Origin: Candolleomyces eurysporus
Lineage: Eukaryota; Basidiomycota; Agaricomycetes; Agaricales; Psathyrellaceae
Direction: 5' to 3'
DNA length: 64,000 bases
Assembly: GCA_027579435.1 (NCBI GenBank)
Contig: JANBPK010000038.1
Span: forward strand, 22,319 to 86,318
Below, piece by piece: positions 48,221 to 58,790 of the stretch. Within the stretch, counting starts at the first letter, position 1. Each line of letters begins with the position of its first letter. Position numbers and translations under genes: made by a program. The notes beneath the pieces were generated by a model. That model searched no databases. It had not been told where the DNA came from and saw nothing but the letters and a program-made list of their open reading frames with translations.

Positions 48221-48862
48221 ATGCTCGACCACAACGGGTACAACAGCCTTCAGACGGTTGCGGAGGCCGATAAAACGTTTACCGATCGCCAGCAATGGTT
48301 CCAGAAACTCGCACCGTTGCTAGGACGGACGGAATTCCGAGAGAAATACAATCTATGCCTTGTCCACAGGCATTTTATCCTGCAACCAGATGAGCGGATG
48401 GTCGCCACCGGACTCGTTACCCAGCCGGAGATATTCCCAGCTTCTGACTCCACTCGAAGGGACATCATTCCCAGTTCCTGGACCGCAGCTGGGGCTCCCT
48501 TTGAGTGGAAACGCGTCGAGGCTCTGGAGGAGATTGTTGCTCCCCCTCCCGCAGAGCTGATTCGGGAGTTCCTGGGGATCGTAGGAGAAGGGAGCGTTTT
48601 AGGATTATCCCTGGCCCCCGAGCCTCTCCCCGATGGACAGATCTGGTCTGAACACGTAGACCGCGATCTACGTCAGCATATCGTCGAGATAAAACCTTTG
48701 GAAGCGCTTTCGGGTGACTCAACGTCGAACACCTCCTGGAAGGTCAAAATCTCGAGCGACGGGGGTCAAGAGGAACCATCGTTCATTTTTTCCGTGCAGT
48801 GCACCTGCCCCAAGAAAGATTCTGACGGCACGCACGGAGAACACCATCCTACGTCAGATTGA
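48221..48862 (+). CDS. Family-F conserved hypothetical protein F3
   Basis: A single-exon frame of 213 residues from ATG 48221 (MLDHNGYNSLQTVAEADKTF). It carries all family motifs: WFQKLAPLLGRTEFREKYN, LCLVHRHFILQPDERMVAT, DIIPSSWTAAGAPFEWKRV, EIVAPPPAELIREF, GSVLGLSLAPEPLPDGQIW and a C-x-C in VQCTCPKK. It is closest to F5; the C-terminus (DGTHGEHHPTSD) is His-rich and differs from F1/F4. The upstream 190 bp are what follows the last exon of the Y remnant, so its promoter lies in former Y 3' sequence. Function unknown. Confidence 0.75.
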   Translation: MLDHNGYNSLQTVAEADKTFTDRQQWFQKLAPLLGRTEFREKYNLCLVHRHFILQPDERMVATGLVTQPEIFPASDSTRRDIIPSSWTAAGAPFEWKRVEALEEIVAPPPAELIREFLGIVGEGSVLGLSLAPEPLPDGQIWSEHVDRDLRQHIVEIKPLEALSGDSTSNTSWKVKISSDGGQEEPSFIFSVQCTCPKKDSDGTHGEHHPTSD

Positions 48863-49819
48863 ACGTACAGTTCTAGAGAGTCAATATCCAAATATTCATC
48901 CTTTACAGTTTCATTTCTGAATCCCTCGCTATCCATTCGATCCATGTCTCTTAGTATACACTGGTGCTGTTCACTTGCCAGTCAAAGCAGGTAGACAGTG
49001 CAAAGCTTACTATCAGGAATGGTGCATTTATGTGATTTTTACTTTGAGCCAGGGACGTCTTGTCAAACAGACTTACTTATCCCAATTTTCTAACCTAGCT
49101 TCCATCTGTCTCTTTGGTTTATAAGCACGACTTCGGCCCCAGTGAAAACCCTGTTCCCGCGTAGGACGGCCCAGGACGGTCCAGTCCGGTCTCGATCCAC
49201 CCCGGAATGACCTCGTCGTTTCATCGCCTATTCAAGCAGGTAACTGGGATATAGGCAGTGATGCCAAAATAGCAAGTTCCAGAATGGAGTGTCCCAAGAA
49301 GACGACTGGATAGGGAGACTTCTTCGCGTCCGTTTCTGGTGGTCGAAACTCTCTCTCGTCACCAGAAGAGCTAGCCGAGGAAGATAGCTGGTGAGGGGAA
49401 GGAGAGGAGAGTGTATTGCTGCTGACCGCCGACCATGCGGCATCAACCCGTGACANTTTTTTTGACTTATGAATATCTATTTGACGCCGTCGACATCACC
49501 GCCGAGCGCCCATCATCTATTTTGTTGCCCGGCGCCGTTCTCAACCTAGAAAAACAACCACCTCGCTTTACCTGCGAGACTGCTAGTTACGACCTTCCGG
49601 TTTTTAGTCCTCTGCCACTTGCCACGCCTTCAACACTGTCACCTCAATCATCTGACCACTCTCGCGATCCACCGCCGCACCTATCTCGGATTCCCATCAC
49701 TCCTGTCAGCATACGTACATAATTCCCCTGCCTCTACCCTGTTGACAGCGGGTGATAGTTGAGGAGGGAGGGGTAGGATTAACTAGGTACATGCTATGTA
49801 GTGTAACGTACAAGACACA
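48863..49819. other. Intergenic between F3 and F4
   Basis: The first 220 bp align with the 3' flank of F5. Bases 49190-49350 resemble 40305-40385 upstream of F1. An open frame at 49435-49722 crosses an N in a T-run (49456) and has no recognisable motif. Confidence 0.4.
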
Positions 49820-50750
49820 AATAGAGGATTGAATGGATAACGGAAGCAAGAAGCTAGTCTAAGTGACCCGGGTGTCGGGCACAAATACAAGCCAGTTTCA
49901 TGGTGAGCGTTGGCTCTCCTTCACCGGTGGAAGGCTCAACCGACCAGGAGGTCTGGTGAACCACGGCCTCGTCACCCCAAGGCACATCGACGGGTTTCAT
50001 CTCAAGAATATGCTGTCGTTGACCATAGTCTACGCGTTCGCACCAAATCTGCCCTTCAGGGACAGGGTCCTGCGCCAGGGATAATCCTAGAACGCTTCCA
50101 TCTCCTACAATCTCCGAGAACTCTCGGAAGACTTCTGCAGGTGGGGGAGGAATAATCTCTTCAGGAGCGTTGACACGTTTCCACTCAAAAGGGACCCCTG
50201 TCGCGGTCCAGGAGCTGGGAATGATGTCGCTGGGCGTGGGGTAATGGACTGTCTCCGGCTGCGTGACAAGTCCGGTGGCGACCATCCGTTCGCCCGGTTG
50301 CAGGACGACGTGCTTGTGAATGAGGCAGAGATTGAATTTATCTCGGAGTTCTTCTCGTGACAGCAATGGTGCGACTCTCTTGAACCATTCCTCGCGATCG
50401 GTAAGAGCGTCGTCAGCCTCCTTAATCGTTAGGAGGTCGTTGTACCCTTTGTAGTCGAGCATATTTGAAGTGAGCTTGGAGTGGTAGGGTATGATTGAAC
50501 AAGAGAGAGCTTTGCGGGTTGTTGAGTAAAAGGGGCGCTGAGGCTCCCGTGGTTTGCTGGGCCCCCATATATGCAATACAGCCGCCCTTTTCCAGCTAAA
50601 CCCCGTGTCAGTGGCACCATGCTGTCATCTGACTGCTACACTTGCCCTCATGATCCGATTATCTCACATGAGAAGACTATTGAATAGAGAGCTGTAAAAC
50701 CTTCTGATTGACCCACTAGCCTTCCAGAATCGGAATTACCAAGGTAGTGT
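49820..50750 (-). repeat. Arm of the 0.93-kb inverted repeat carrying F4
   Basis: Reverse-complement match to 40390-41330, from promoter to stop. The two arms enclose block 1 of the cluster. Confidence 0.8.
49854..50462 (-). CDS. Family-F conserved hypothetical protein F4
   Basis: A single-exon frame of 202 residues from ATG at 50460-50462 (MLDYKGYNDLLTIKEADDAL). The open frame can be extended upstream, but the ATG matches the starts of F1, F3 and F5. It differs from F1 at only about 15 positions, mainly in the last 50 residues (PWGDEAVVHQTSW, then LACICARHPGHLD). All family motifs are intact. It is the only open F copy on the minus strand. Confidence 0.75.
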   Translation of the reverse strand: MLDYKGYNDLLTIKEADDALTDREEWFKRVAPLLSREELRDKFNLCLIHKHVVLQPGERMVATGLVTQPETVHYPTPSDIIPSSWTATGVPFEWKRVNAPEEIIPPPPAEVFREFSEIVGDGSVLGLSLAQDPVPEGQIWCERVDYGQRQHILEMKPVDVPWGDEAVVHQTSWSVEPSTGEGEPTLTMKLACICARHPGHLD

Positions 50751-52482
50751 AACGGTATCAGAAGTTGACACAAGAAGTGACCCGCCCAAATTACCTGAAC
50801 TAGCTCTTGACCCGTGCTACGCAGGGTAGGAGACGAATTCGATGATTAACGGTGATTGAGAGCCTCCATTACTTGGAATACGGTCGGAACCATTCAAAGC
50901 AAGAGAGTACAACCATATGCATGTCTTCTCTCAGCAATGCAGAGCACTCGCGCTGACGCAACAATTCGTACTCCAGAGTACTGGCCTGTGATGGCCATGG
51001 AAAGACATTGAATGAGTATTAATCGAGTTCAGAAACGGCCTTCTCAGATAATTGCAACATAGCTTTAGGTCCAGGTGAAAATAGACACGGAGGCCCGCGT
51101 CTGCGAGGGAATGAGTCAATGCAGTGCGCCATTCAAGTAAGAGGTACTCGGGGTCCCAGTTACCACTAGTTTATGAAACAATGAGGTGCTATGAAAATGT
51201 GTTCTCAAGTGCCTCACTGGCAGCACTCTGGAGATTGACTTTTTGCCTATTTGAACGGCAGCGCGCGCAATGTTGAGTGCAGGACCAGATGATGGCTTGG
51301 GTTTCCGAGTGCCGATAACGCATCGCTCAAGGCTCCGGGTCATAGGTATTATGTCAATAATTGATTTCTCACTGACTAGTGTCACTTACATTTGAGTTTG
51401 GGAGTGTTGAGATGAAAGTGCTAAAGTGCCTTCATAAACAAAGGAATGGCATCTAACATACTACACAGGCGGTAATACCCCTCCCAAGGTCACGATAGAT
51501 CTAAACCATCTCCCAACTGCTCCAATACATGATCACAGGTTCGTCGCTGGGGATGCCCTAGCATGGCTTCGCCAGTACGCATTACAGCTACCAGTGTGCC
51601 ATCGTCAAAGCGCAATGAAATTCAGCGATCGACGGTTTTTCAGGGTGCGGTTGGTTTTAGGCTGCGATCGCTGATTTTTGGCTAAGATCATTGATTCCAG
51701 CGCCCGCGAGAGCTTTGATGTTTTACTATTTTGATACGTGACTGTCCACGAGCAACTTGAAGCTGTCAGACCCGGGTCGCTCCAGCTCACCAGCATGATT
51801 GTCATCAGCGAGGCTTGCAGGACACATGTGACCACCGAGCAGGGACGCCATTGCACGATTTATTCTAATGCATCGGTCAGGCGCCGCGCGACGAAAACAT
51901 TCTCGAAAGGGATATACAGACCCCTTTCAGAGCGTCCAGTAACCTCTTCGTTTGCCCTTATCCCAGCCGTCTGGACACCTGCTATTTCCCCACCACCATA
52001 TTCACCGTCATGCCAACCAGCGGAGTCCTAATCGAAGTCCCTTTCTTGTTCTTATTGCGTAGGTTTGGTTCTCAGAGTGCGACTCACGTCCTACCGCTCA
52101 ATTACCTGTTTCAGCACTTTTGGCTCTTATGTTTATCGTCCTCGCTCTGTGGTTTGGTTTCAAGATGTCAAGGGCAGGGGCGTTATCTCAATCAGTCCTA
52201 CTAGCATTGCTATCAATATGTTACGTCTCCCCTCCTTCTACCTTCCTTCTTCCTTTATCTTCTTTGGCCAACCGCGAATTCAAACTCGCGTCCGAACGAT
52301 TCGCCTGGTTGGATACGGCGTTGCCATTTTGCATATTGATATGGCAGTCTCCTGGCGAGTTNAAAAAATTCTTACCACGCAAGCGATGAGGCCCTTCCTG
52401 TTTTTCCGAGTTGCTACGTACTCAGAGAGTAAGCCTGCATTTTGAATTCGAATTCTACATCGCTAACTAATAGGGACATGTA
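50751..52482. other. Region without clear genes; possible membrane-protein remnant
   Basis: Bases 50751-51700 show only short conflicting frames. Around 52020-52390 a hydrophobic stretch (FIVLALWFGFKMSRAG, then SQSVLLALLSICYV) resembles part of a multi-span membrane protein, but an N (52362), frame changes and lack of partner exons leave it as a possible remnant. From about 52390 the sequence belongs to duplication block 2. Confidence 0.3.
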
Positions 52483-53810
52483 CTAAAGGAGGACCAGCGA
52501 CCTGACAGCAATCATTGAAGTTACAACCAAGGCCAGAGTGTTAACAGCCCCAAAGGCAGTCTGCCTGCGAGCCGGCACAGATGAGATCTGCGCATCTGAG
52601 TAAATCTGAAGCGCGAAGGAATCAAACTGGACGCTCAGATTACTCGCGTCTGTGCCCGGAAACTTACCACCAGCGCCTATATACACCAAGGACACTGTGT
52701 GGGTCTCGCGACTATCGTAGCCAATGGGTACGATCCTCATTGGCGGGAACTGACGGACATGATAGCAATTGGGATTCAAGTTTTGTCCGCGGGCCATTTC
52801 GAGGGTCGAAGCATTAGGGTTGTATGTGTCGATGATGTTGGTCGTGTTGAAACCGTCGATGATGACGGAGAATGCCCCGCCGGTTTTCGAAGGGATGGTG
52901 CGAACCATGAATGAAGGACCTTCGGATGTGCGTCGTAGATGAGTAAGGTTCAACAAATTCTGCAATAATTTCACCAAATCTTACCGGTGTAATTGAAGGA
53001 TATAGTGGCGTTGAGTACATTTGTGACAAGCCTATACGGGCTGAACGCTCCTCCACAAGCTGAATTTCGGTCAGTTTCTTCAAGCGAAATTGTGGTCCAC
53101 GCATCGCTTGGAGTGAATGAAATTTGAGCAGCTGAGCTATCTGATGGCGCCGGCGCAGGAATAGCTGTGAGCGAAGGCGTGGCGGTGATCGTCGTGGAGG
53201 CCGGATACGCTACGGTGGTGACGCCATACGGGTTAATACAGTACACCTTTTTCGTCGCGCTTGTGTAGTGGCAGCTCATGCCAACCGCTAGATTTAATGT
53301 TCGTGTTGGCTCGCCTTCGCAATCCGTGGGTATAACATAAAGGACTTACGACAGCAGGCCCCTGTGATCCCGATAGTATCGCAACTGACTTTGGAAAAGT
53401 GTTTCGTAAGTTGGTAGGCTGGAGGAAGTTCTACCGATGGAAACCTACATATGTATGGATTCCCACTCGAGCACGCCACGTCGTCGTAGCCATTAACGTA
53501 GTCATTAGTGAGATCCTGACAGATTGGAATCCCCCGTCGGTAGTTACACCTCCACCTTTGACACCCAGATGGTGGGTTTATCAGGAATGGATTTACAGTG
53601 ATTGTTTCGACCAATACTCACTGGTCAGGACAGCATGTGGAGAAGAAAGAGGATCCACAGTAAGTTTCACTTCCTGAACAATTTGCTTCAACCTGGGGAG
53701 GAGAGGTCAATCGCAACAAACATCCAAATTGATGATCTGCTTACCGTTCCGCCCGGCTGTACGATTGTGGATAAGATGACCATACAGACGAGTAGCGATT
53801 TAGAGAGCAT
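52483..53810 (-). CDS. X2, secreted Cys-rich protein with hydrophobic C-terminus
   Basis: Six exons on the minus strand. Exon 1 is a signal peptide (MLSKSLLVCMVILSTIVQP) from ATG 53808-53810, donor GTAAGC. Exon 2 encodes VEANCSGSETYCGSSFFST and CCPDQ; exon 3 WRCNYRRGIPICQDLTNDY then VACSSGNPYI; exon 4 SCDTIGITGACC; exon 5 GMSCHYTSATKKVYCINPYG, a Thr/Ala/Pro linker, and a beta-sandwich-like part with DAWTTISLEETDRNSACGG. The last exon runs PSFMVRTIPSKTGGAFSVII to GKFPGTDASNLSVQFDSF and ends in a hydrophobic stretch (TLALVVTSMIAVRSLVLL) that could be a GPI signal or membrane anchor. The second half resembles the galactose-binding-like sandwich common in Agaricomycete surface proteins. Role unknown; a cell-wall or apoplastic role is inference. 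Confidence 0.6.
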
Positions 53811-54339
53811 TGTATATGTGTACTTGTAGTGTGCTGGCGGCGCTATTTCCTCTCTGTGTGGACCCACACCACTTATAGGCTCGCGCTCCTCCTCTCGAAC
53901 GAACTTGGTAAAGGAAGATTCAGTCCTTTCTAGCTCCCGCTTCTTTGTGGCAAATCAATGTCAAAGAGGGCATGGAGAGAGGATACCGTTATCTTTCCCC
54001 ATTACGACCTTGGTAGTAGAAAAAGATTGAAAGTTAAATAGCTACCGGTACATCAGGATAGCAAAAAATGAAAGGACAAAGCTGGCTTAATGCAAAAAGG
54101 TACCACTATCCACTCTCTCCATCCTACAAAAAAGCTCTAAAAATGAAAGGCGATGACCGTCCAATGTCACACGTCCTGGAAATTAAGGAACGGGTCGATC
54201 TCGTGAGCTCCTGCAGCCTATTCAAGTTCAATATTCTAATCCAAGACAAGTTGGAAGCGGGAACGGGAACTCTAGTGGTACTGTGCTGTGCAGTTTGCAC
54301 CCGGTCGAACCATTCAAACACCCCTGAAATACTTCAATA
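53811..54339. other. Intergenic, block 2
   Basis: Promoter of X2 and stretches that align with block 1. A 90-codon frame at 54068-54340 is not kept in block 1 and has no motif. Confidence 0.4.
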
Positions 54340-54730
54340 AGCCTGACCCTTGGGTAGAGCGCCTCCCGCTAGAGCTAGACCAATATGGATGTCCGTTTGC
54401 CGACGCAATAGTCTGAACTCAGGAAAGGGAAACCCGGTGGCGGCGGGACTATCTCGTACTCCAAATTGAGTTAGCAAAGCTTGAACACCTCCCCATATAC
54501 TGTCCAGATTGAAGGGGTCGTCGGCATGCGAGACCAACTATCCCTTCATTCTGATTGAGATCGAAGTGATGATGAACGAGGTGAACTTCGCAAGTTTCCC
54601 TGTCATTCATCTCGCAAAGAACGGCGCTAGCTTGGAGAAAACTTTCACCCGTTCGACAAATGCAGAGTTCGCGCCCGAGAACGTGGGAAGCCAGTTACGG
54701 TAGACTTTAGAGTTGAAAATGGATGCCATA
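54340..54730 (-). pseudogene. Family-F relic on the minus strand, block 2
   Basis: Minus-strand pieces in shifting frames: SKLAPFFAR, ETCEVHLVHHHFDLNQNEG (family: FNLCLVHRHFNLQPGE), YEIVPPPP (family: EIVAPPPAE) and GLALAGGALPKGQA (family: GLSLAQDPLPEGQI), in family order. Stops and at least two frame changes separate them. It pairs with 43870-44334. Confidence 0.6.
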
Positions 54731-55326
54731 ATTCATGGTGTATACTAGGGAACGGAATGTCGGCCCTAGATAAGTGAAGGGCAGAGGGTTCACCCTGATC
54801 ACCTTAAATGCACAACATGAAATATCAATTCATTCGTATTGAAGGATAAACGATATTCACTTCTCCGTAAGTGGCCACATGCTCGCAGACGTCAAAGCTG
54901 TCATCTACTCCAGCGAGCCACTTGCATGATTCAGAAGGCCGCTGTTAGATGTAAGACACTAGGCGTTCAGAAAGTGACATGGTCACTTCCAGTTTTTCAA
55001 ATCGTAGGTAGGTAGGCAGGACCCAAGTCCTGTGTTATCTCCAAGAAAGGCGCCCAATTCGCCAATTCAGCCGATGTCACTTCGGCGTGCATATGAGTGG
55101 CCATTGTGTCCGGGATAAAAGGACATGATTGACGGCGGCGTTCGTTCGATGTCAGAAATCAGTTCCGGTCGGAAGGAAGAAAGGAGGTCATGAACCCAGA
55201 TTTGTCTCTATTATACAGCACATCCAAGTTTGAGTTTGGAAGCTGCTGTAGAGGCTGGTGGTATACTTTAAAACTGCATATGTCCATCTTTGAGTCCGTA
55301 ACTCAGAACTGAATTTCAATTCGACC
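54731..55326. promoter_or_regulatory. Upstream region of Y2
   Basis: Aligns with 44335-44860. No conserved coding frame between the blocks. Confidence 0.4.
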
Positions 55327-57144
55327 ATGTTTGATCTTGCATCACCTCTCGACTCGGTCGCGGCAGCGTTCGGCTTTCCAGCGGAGGACAATCCTCGATG
55401 GCGGATGCGACGTTTTCTCGCATTATCGACTATCTTTGTGCTAGGATCCTCGACAATCTTCATCGGAGCAGCGTCCATGATGAAGGTGAAAGAGACTGCG
55501 ACTCATCCACCTATTTTCTCGGCCCCCAAGAGACTTCTCTCAAAAGATGTATGTCTTTCACCTATCTCGATTGTCTTCGAGCAATAAACGAGCTGCCAGA
55601 TTGTTTTATTTGCGCAACCGGTCTCTGTAGATCCTGGAAGCCGTACGATCATTATCGATTGGTTTCCACGCCTGGATCTTGCAAATTCTCAGTCTTGCTC
55701 CGAATATCTCTCGAATCCAATGATACGACAGTTCTATGTTTCACCGTAATCTCTTTGCATATTCCTCTCCTTACAATTGCTGATTTTCCCATAGTGTCTT
55801 ACTCGATACTTCTAGTCCGGGATGGAGTTCTTCACCCTCTTCATCGGAGCCGCTCTTTACGCTCAATCAAACCGCCCAATGTATGGGCAGCGTACCTCTT
55901 TCTTATACTTCGTTCCGAACCGTGACCAAGCTCCATGCATCCACGCGACTTATCGAGTCACAAAGTACCCGACTTTCAAGTCTACAGAGCTACCCTTTCG
56001 ACAAGTATGAAAGTCTCACGTTGAGTCTGCCATGTTTGCTCAAAAACCTTCGAGATATATCGCTCCGTTAGCCATTTATGTCAAGGACCCGACAACCGGA
56101 AGACGAGAAGCTCCTTTTATCTCCCATTTTATTGGAGTCGTGGTGTGAGTTATTTCTTTTTGCAGAGCGTCTGATATCTCTGGGTCTAACGAGATTGACA
56201 AACTAGAAATTTTGAAATCTCACTTGAGCAAATTCTTTCCACGTCCGATCTGAACGGAAACTACCAGCTCTTGGTGGAGCTTCGCATCGAGCGGTCCAAG
56301 GCTGTTCAAGGATTCGTCGTGGCCACAGCCATTACAAACTGTACGTTCGCTTTTGCTTGTGTGCCAAGCTTTGTTGCTCATCATTTACAAACCCATGCAA
56401 TTCTAAGGGCTCGTGGCGACAGCCTTCCTCATTATCGTGGCCGCAACATTGGTCTACTCTCACCACCAGATATACGCTGAAATGTTCGTTGTTCCGGTCG
56501 GAGCCTTGTTCGCATTCACGAGCATCCGAGCTAATTTACCGGGTGCTCCTGACGGGTTTGGTAAGCAGATATGGCTGGTCGCACTGACCTATGCAGCTTA
56601 CCTCCACCTCCTCACTGGATTTCAAGGAACAACTCTCGGTGAGAGGGGGTTATCACTCTGCCGTAGTGCTTATCGAGCTGACGTCCAGATCCAGATATGT
56701 TCTCTATTCTTCCCGTCCTTATCATTATGTCGCTCTGTGTAAGCATGGCTTCAAACTCAAGTTCCATGCCGGCGGGCGCTAACGCAGCTGTATCAGAGCT
56801 TCGCCTTGCTTCTCATTGTTCTGTATCGGAGAATATCGCAAATACACAATACCGATCGTAGGTTATCTTTCCCATGAGGGAGACGATAAATTGACTGGAA
56901 CACACGCATTTGGTAGTTCCGCCTATAAACTCGGAGGAAAAGAGGAGCACATGCCCATCCACATTGGATGTGACTAACATCGCGGCTTCTACCACGTCAT
57001 TTCCGGCGAATAGGTAAGTCAGATGCTCCCAGCGTGGGTGCCTGATTTCTGCGAGGCTTCCCCTTGTCTTATCGAATAATTCTATGGTATAGATCAGGGC
57101 GCCAATCGATTGATGGAATGAGGCTCGCGGGGGATAATCCTTGA
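55327..57144 (+). CDS. Y2, DUF4436-like multi-pass membrane protein
   Basis: Ten exons (55327-55548, 55600-55745, 55795-56004, 56055-56144, 56207-56340, 56408-56560, 56695-56738, 56797-56857, 56917-57013, 57093-57144) give 402 residues without a stop, all with GT-AG borders. First helix RRFLALSTIFVLGSSTIFIG near residue 30. The lumenal part includes LFAQPVSVDPGSRTIIIDW and SYPFDKYIAPLAIYVKD. Later spans are WLVATAFLIIVAATLVYSH, MFVVPVGALFAFTSI and MFSILPVLIIMSLCSFALL. A polar tail ends RSGRQSIDGMRLAGDNP. The 50-nt intron at 56005-56054 is essential: without it the frame is closed. Comparison to DUF4436 rests on YPFDKY and FAFTSIRANLPGAP. Family-F gene F5 begins 182 bp after its stop. Confidence 0.7.
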
Positions 57145-57326
57145 ATTGGACTGTACCTGCTGATACGCCGCTCAATTGGAGGGAGAAAGTGCGCATTTCA
57201 TGTATGGGTAGATAAGGAGATCAATGGAATCAAGGGTGGTTCAACCTCCCTGCTTCGACCTGCTCTGAAAGCTCTGCGAGCTTCTTTCTTGTCTGACCGT
57301 ACTTTACCTCCTCCTCCTCTTCGAAG

Positions 57327-57968
57327 ATGCTCGACCACATCGGGTACAATAACCTCCTAATGGTCACGGAGGCCGACAAAACGTTCACCTACCGCCAGCA
57401 ATGGTTCCAGAAACTCGCACCGTTGCTGGGACGAACCGAATTTCGCGATATATACAATCTGTGCCTTGTCCACAGGCATTTTAACCTGCAACCAGGTGAA
57501 CGGATGGTCGCCACCGGACTCATCACCCAGCCGGAGATACTCCCAGCTTCCGACTCCACTCCTAGTGACATCATTCCCAGTTCCTGGACCGCAGCTGGAA
57601 TTCCCTTCGAGTGGAAGCGCGTCAATGACCCTGCAGAGATTGTCGCTCCCCCTCCCGCAGAGCTGGTCCGGGAGTTTTCGGAGATCGTAGGAGAAGGGAG
57701 CATTTTAGGATTATCTTTGGCGCAAGACCCTCTCCCAGAAGGAGAGATCTGGTGCGAACACTCAAACTATGATCTACGACAGCACATCCTCGAGATAAAA
57801 CCTGTCGAAGTGCTTTCGGGTGGCCAGGCTTCGGACACCTGCTGGAAGATTAAAGTCTCGAGCGACGGCGGTCAAGCGGAAGTGATTTTCGTCAACGGGT
57901 GCAAGTGCACAGAGCAACCGCATAACCCCAAGCCCCACAGTAGCCAGACGCCGGCGCAGGTCTCATAA
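57327..57968 (+). CDS. Family-F conserved hypothetical protein F5
   Basis: A single-exon frame of 213 residues from ATG 57327 (MLDHIGYNNLLMVTEADKTF). Family motifs: LCLVHRHFNLQPGERMVAT, DIIPSSWTAAGIPFEWKRV, EIVAPPPAELVREFSEI, GSILGLSLAQDPLPEGEIW and GCKCTEQ. The C-terminus is Pro/Ser-rich (KPHSSQTPAQVS). It follows Y2 on the same strand, 182 bp apart, which may mean coordinated expression or only a shared duplication history. Function unknown. Confidence 0.75.
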   Translation: MLDHIGYNNLLMVTEADKTFTYRQQWFQKLAPLLGRTEFRDIYNLCLVHRHFNLQPGERMVATGLITQPEILPASDSTPSDIIPSSWTAAGIPFEWKRVNDPAEIVAPPPAELVREFSEIVGEGSILGLSLAQDPLPEGEIWCEHSNYDLRQHILEIKPVEVLSGGQASDTCWKIKVSSDGGQAEVIFVNGCKCTEQPHNPKPHSSQTPAQVS

Positions 57969-58790
57969 GAGTGGTCTGTTGTAGAAACCAGTCGTTCCGA
58001 GAAGTCGTTATTCATTCGTTGTCGTATTGTTCATAAATCCCTCCCTATCCATTCAATTCGCGTCTAGCACATACAGGAGCAATATCCACTTTCCAGGAGA
58101 CGTAGTTAGGTAGTATAAACAGCATAAATAAAGGTCGCTATTAGGAACATGTGTTTGTTAATTCCAAGGCCATTTCGAGCTACAAACGTCTTGTGAAAGT
58201 TGAAATCGACTCACGCCCAATTTTATCACTTGGCTCCTGTATGTCCACATTGGTGAGGGCCCTCCAGGCGACAATAACCTAGTACACTTTTTTATTCTAT
58301 TCGTAGTCTACGTTCACGCAGTCCTGTATCCTGCTTCCGCAGTTAACCTGAGCCCGTCCCAATTTGCCTTAAGCTTCTCCTGTGCCTCGCTGCGCAGCAC
58401 TGGCAACACTCTTACAGAGGGAATTTTCTTCTCTCATTGAGAATCTGATCCAGGGTTCCGTCTCGAGTACTCATTTCTCTTTCTCACTATCTCACATTTT
58501 GTTGCCCTCCACTTCCCGGACCTAAGGAGAGGTTTTGTCGATTCGGCTATCTCCGAGCGCTTGGTAAAAGCTATTTTTGGCCCAGGTCGGGTAACGGGTT
58601 GGGTGTTGCGCTATATTTGGCTAAATTCAGCGCCCGCGCCGGTCTGATCAAGGGTTTGAACGGCCTTCACCTCAATCCTCCCTCAGACTCCTCCTCAACT
58701 CCCACTTGGCACTCGCCGCTGACACCACACGAAGCCAAGGGAGACTACTGAACGTTCCTGATAGATACCCGGCCCTCAGACCTCCAGTTC
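57969..58790. other. Intergenic
   Basis: The first 230 bp align with the 3' flank of F3. The rest shows only short frames. Confidence 0.4.

Larger units (their letters stand above)
41540..49080. repeat. Segmental duplication block 1 (X - F relic - Y - F)
   Basis: Order and orientation of X(-), F relic(-), Y(+), F(+) repeat at 52390-58200. Similar non-coding stretches confirm the block, for example GTTATCTTTCCCCATTAC near 42930 and 53988, and GTAGGTAGGC near 44527 and 55010. Block 1 has two extra parts: about 600 bp at 43060-43660 and a second copy of the Y 3' end plus F (46840-48050). Confidence 0.8.
52390..58200. repeat. Segmental duplication block 2 (X - F relic - Y - F)
   Basis: Counterpart of 41540-49080. 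It is the shorter version, without the 600-bp segment and without the extra Y-F copy. Similarity continues about 230 bp beyond the F5 stop. Confidence 0.8.

Noticed and set aside
56813..57196. 127-codon minus-strand frame, partly shared with 47880-48131
   Set aside because: It overlaps the last exons of the Y gene on the plus strand, where splice sites and frame agree across three copies; the minus frame is a shadow.
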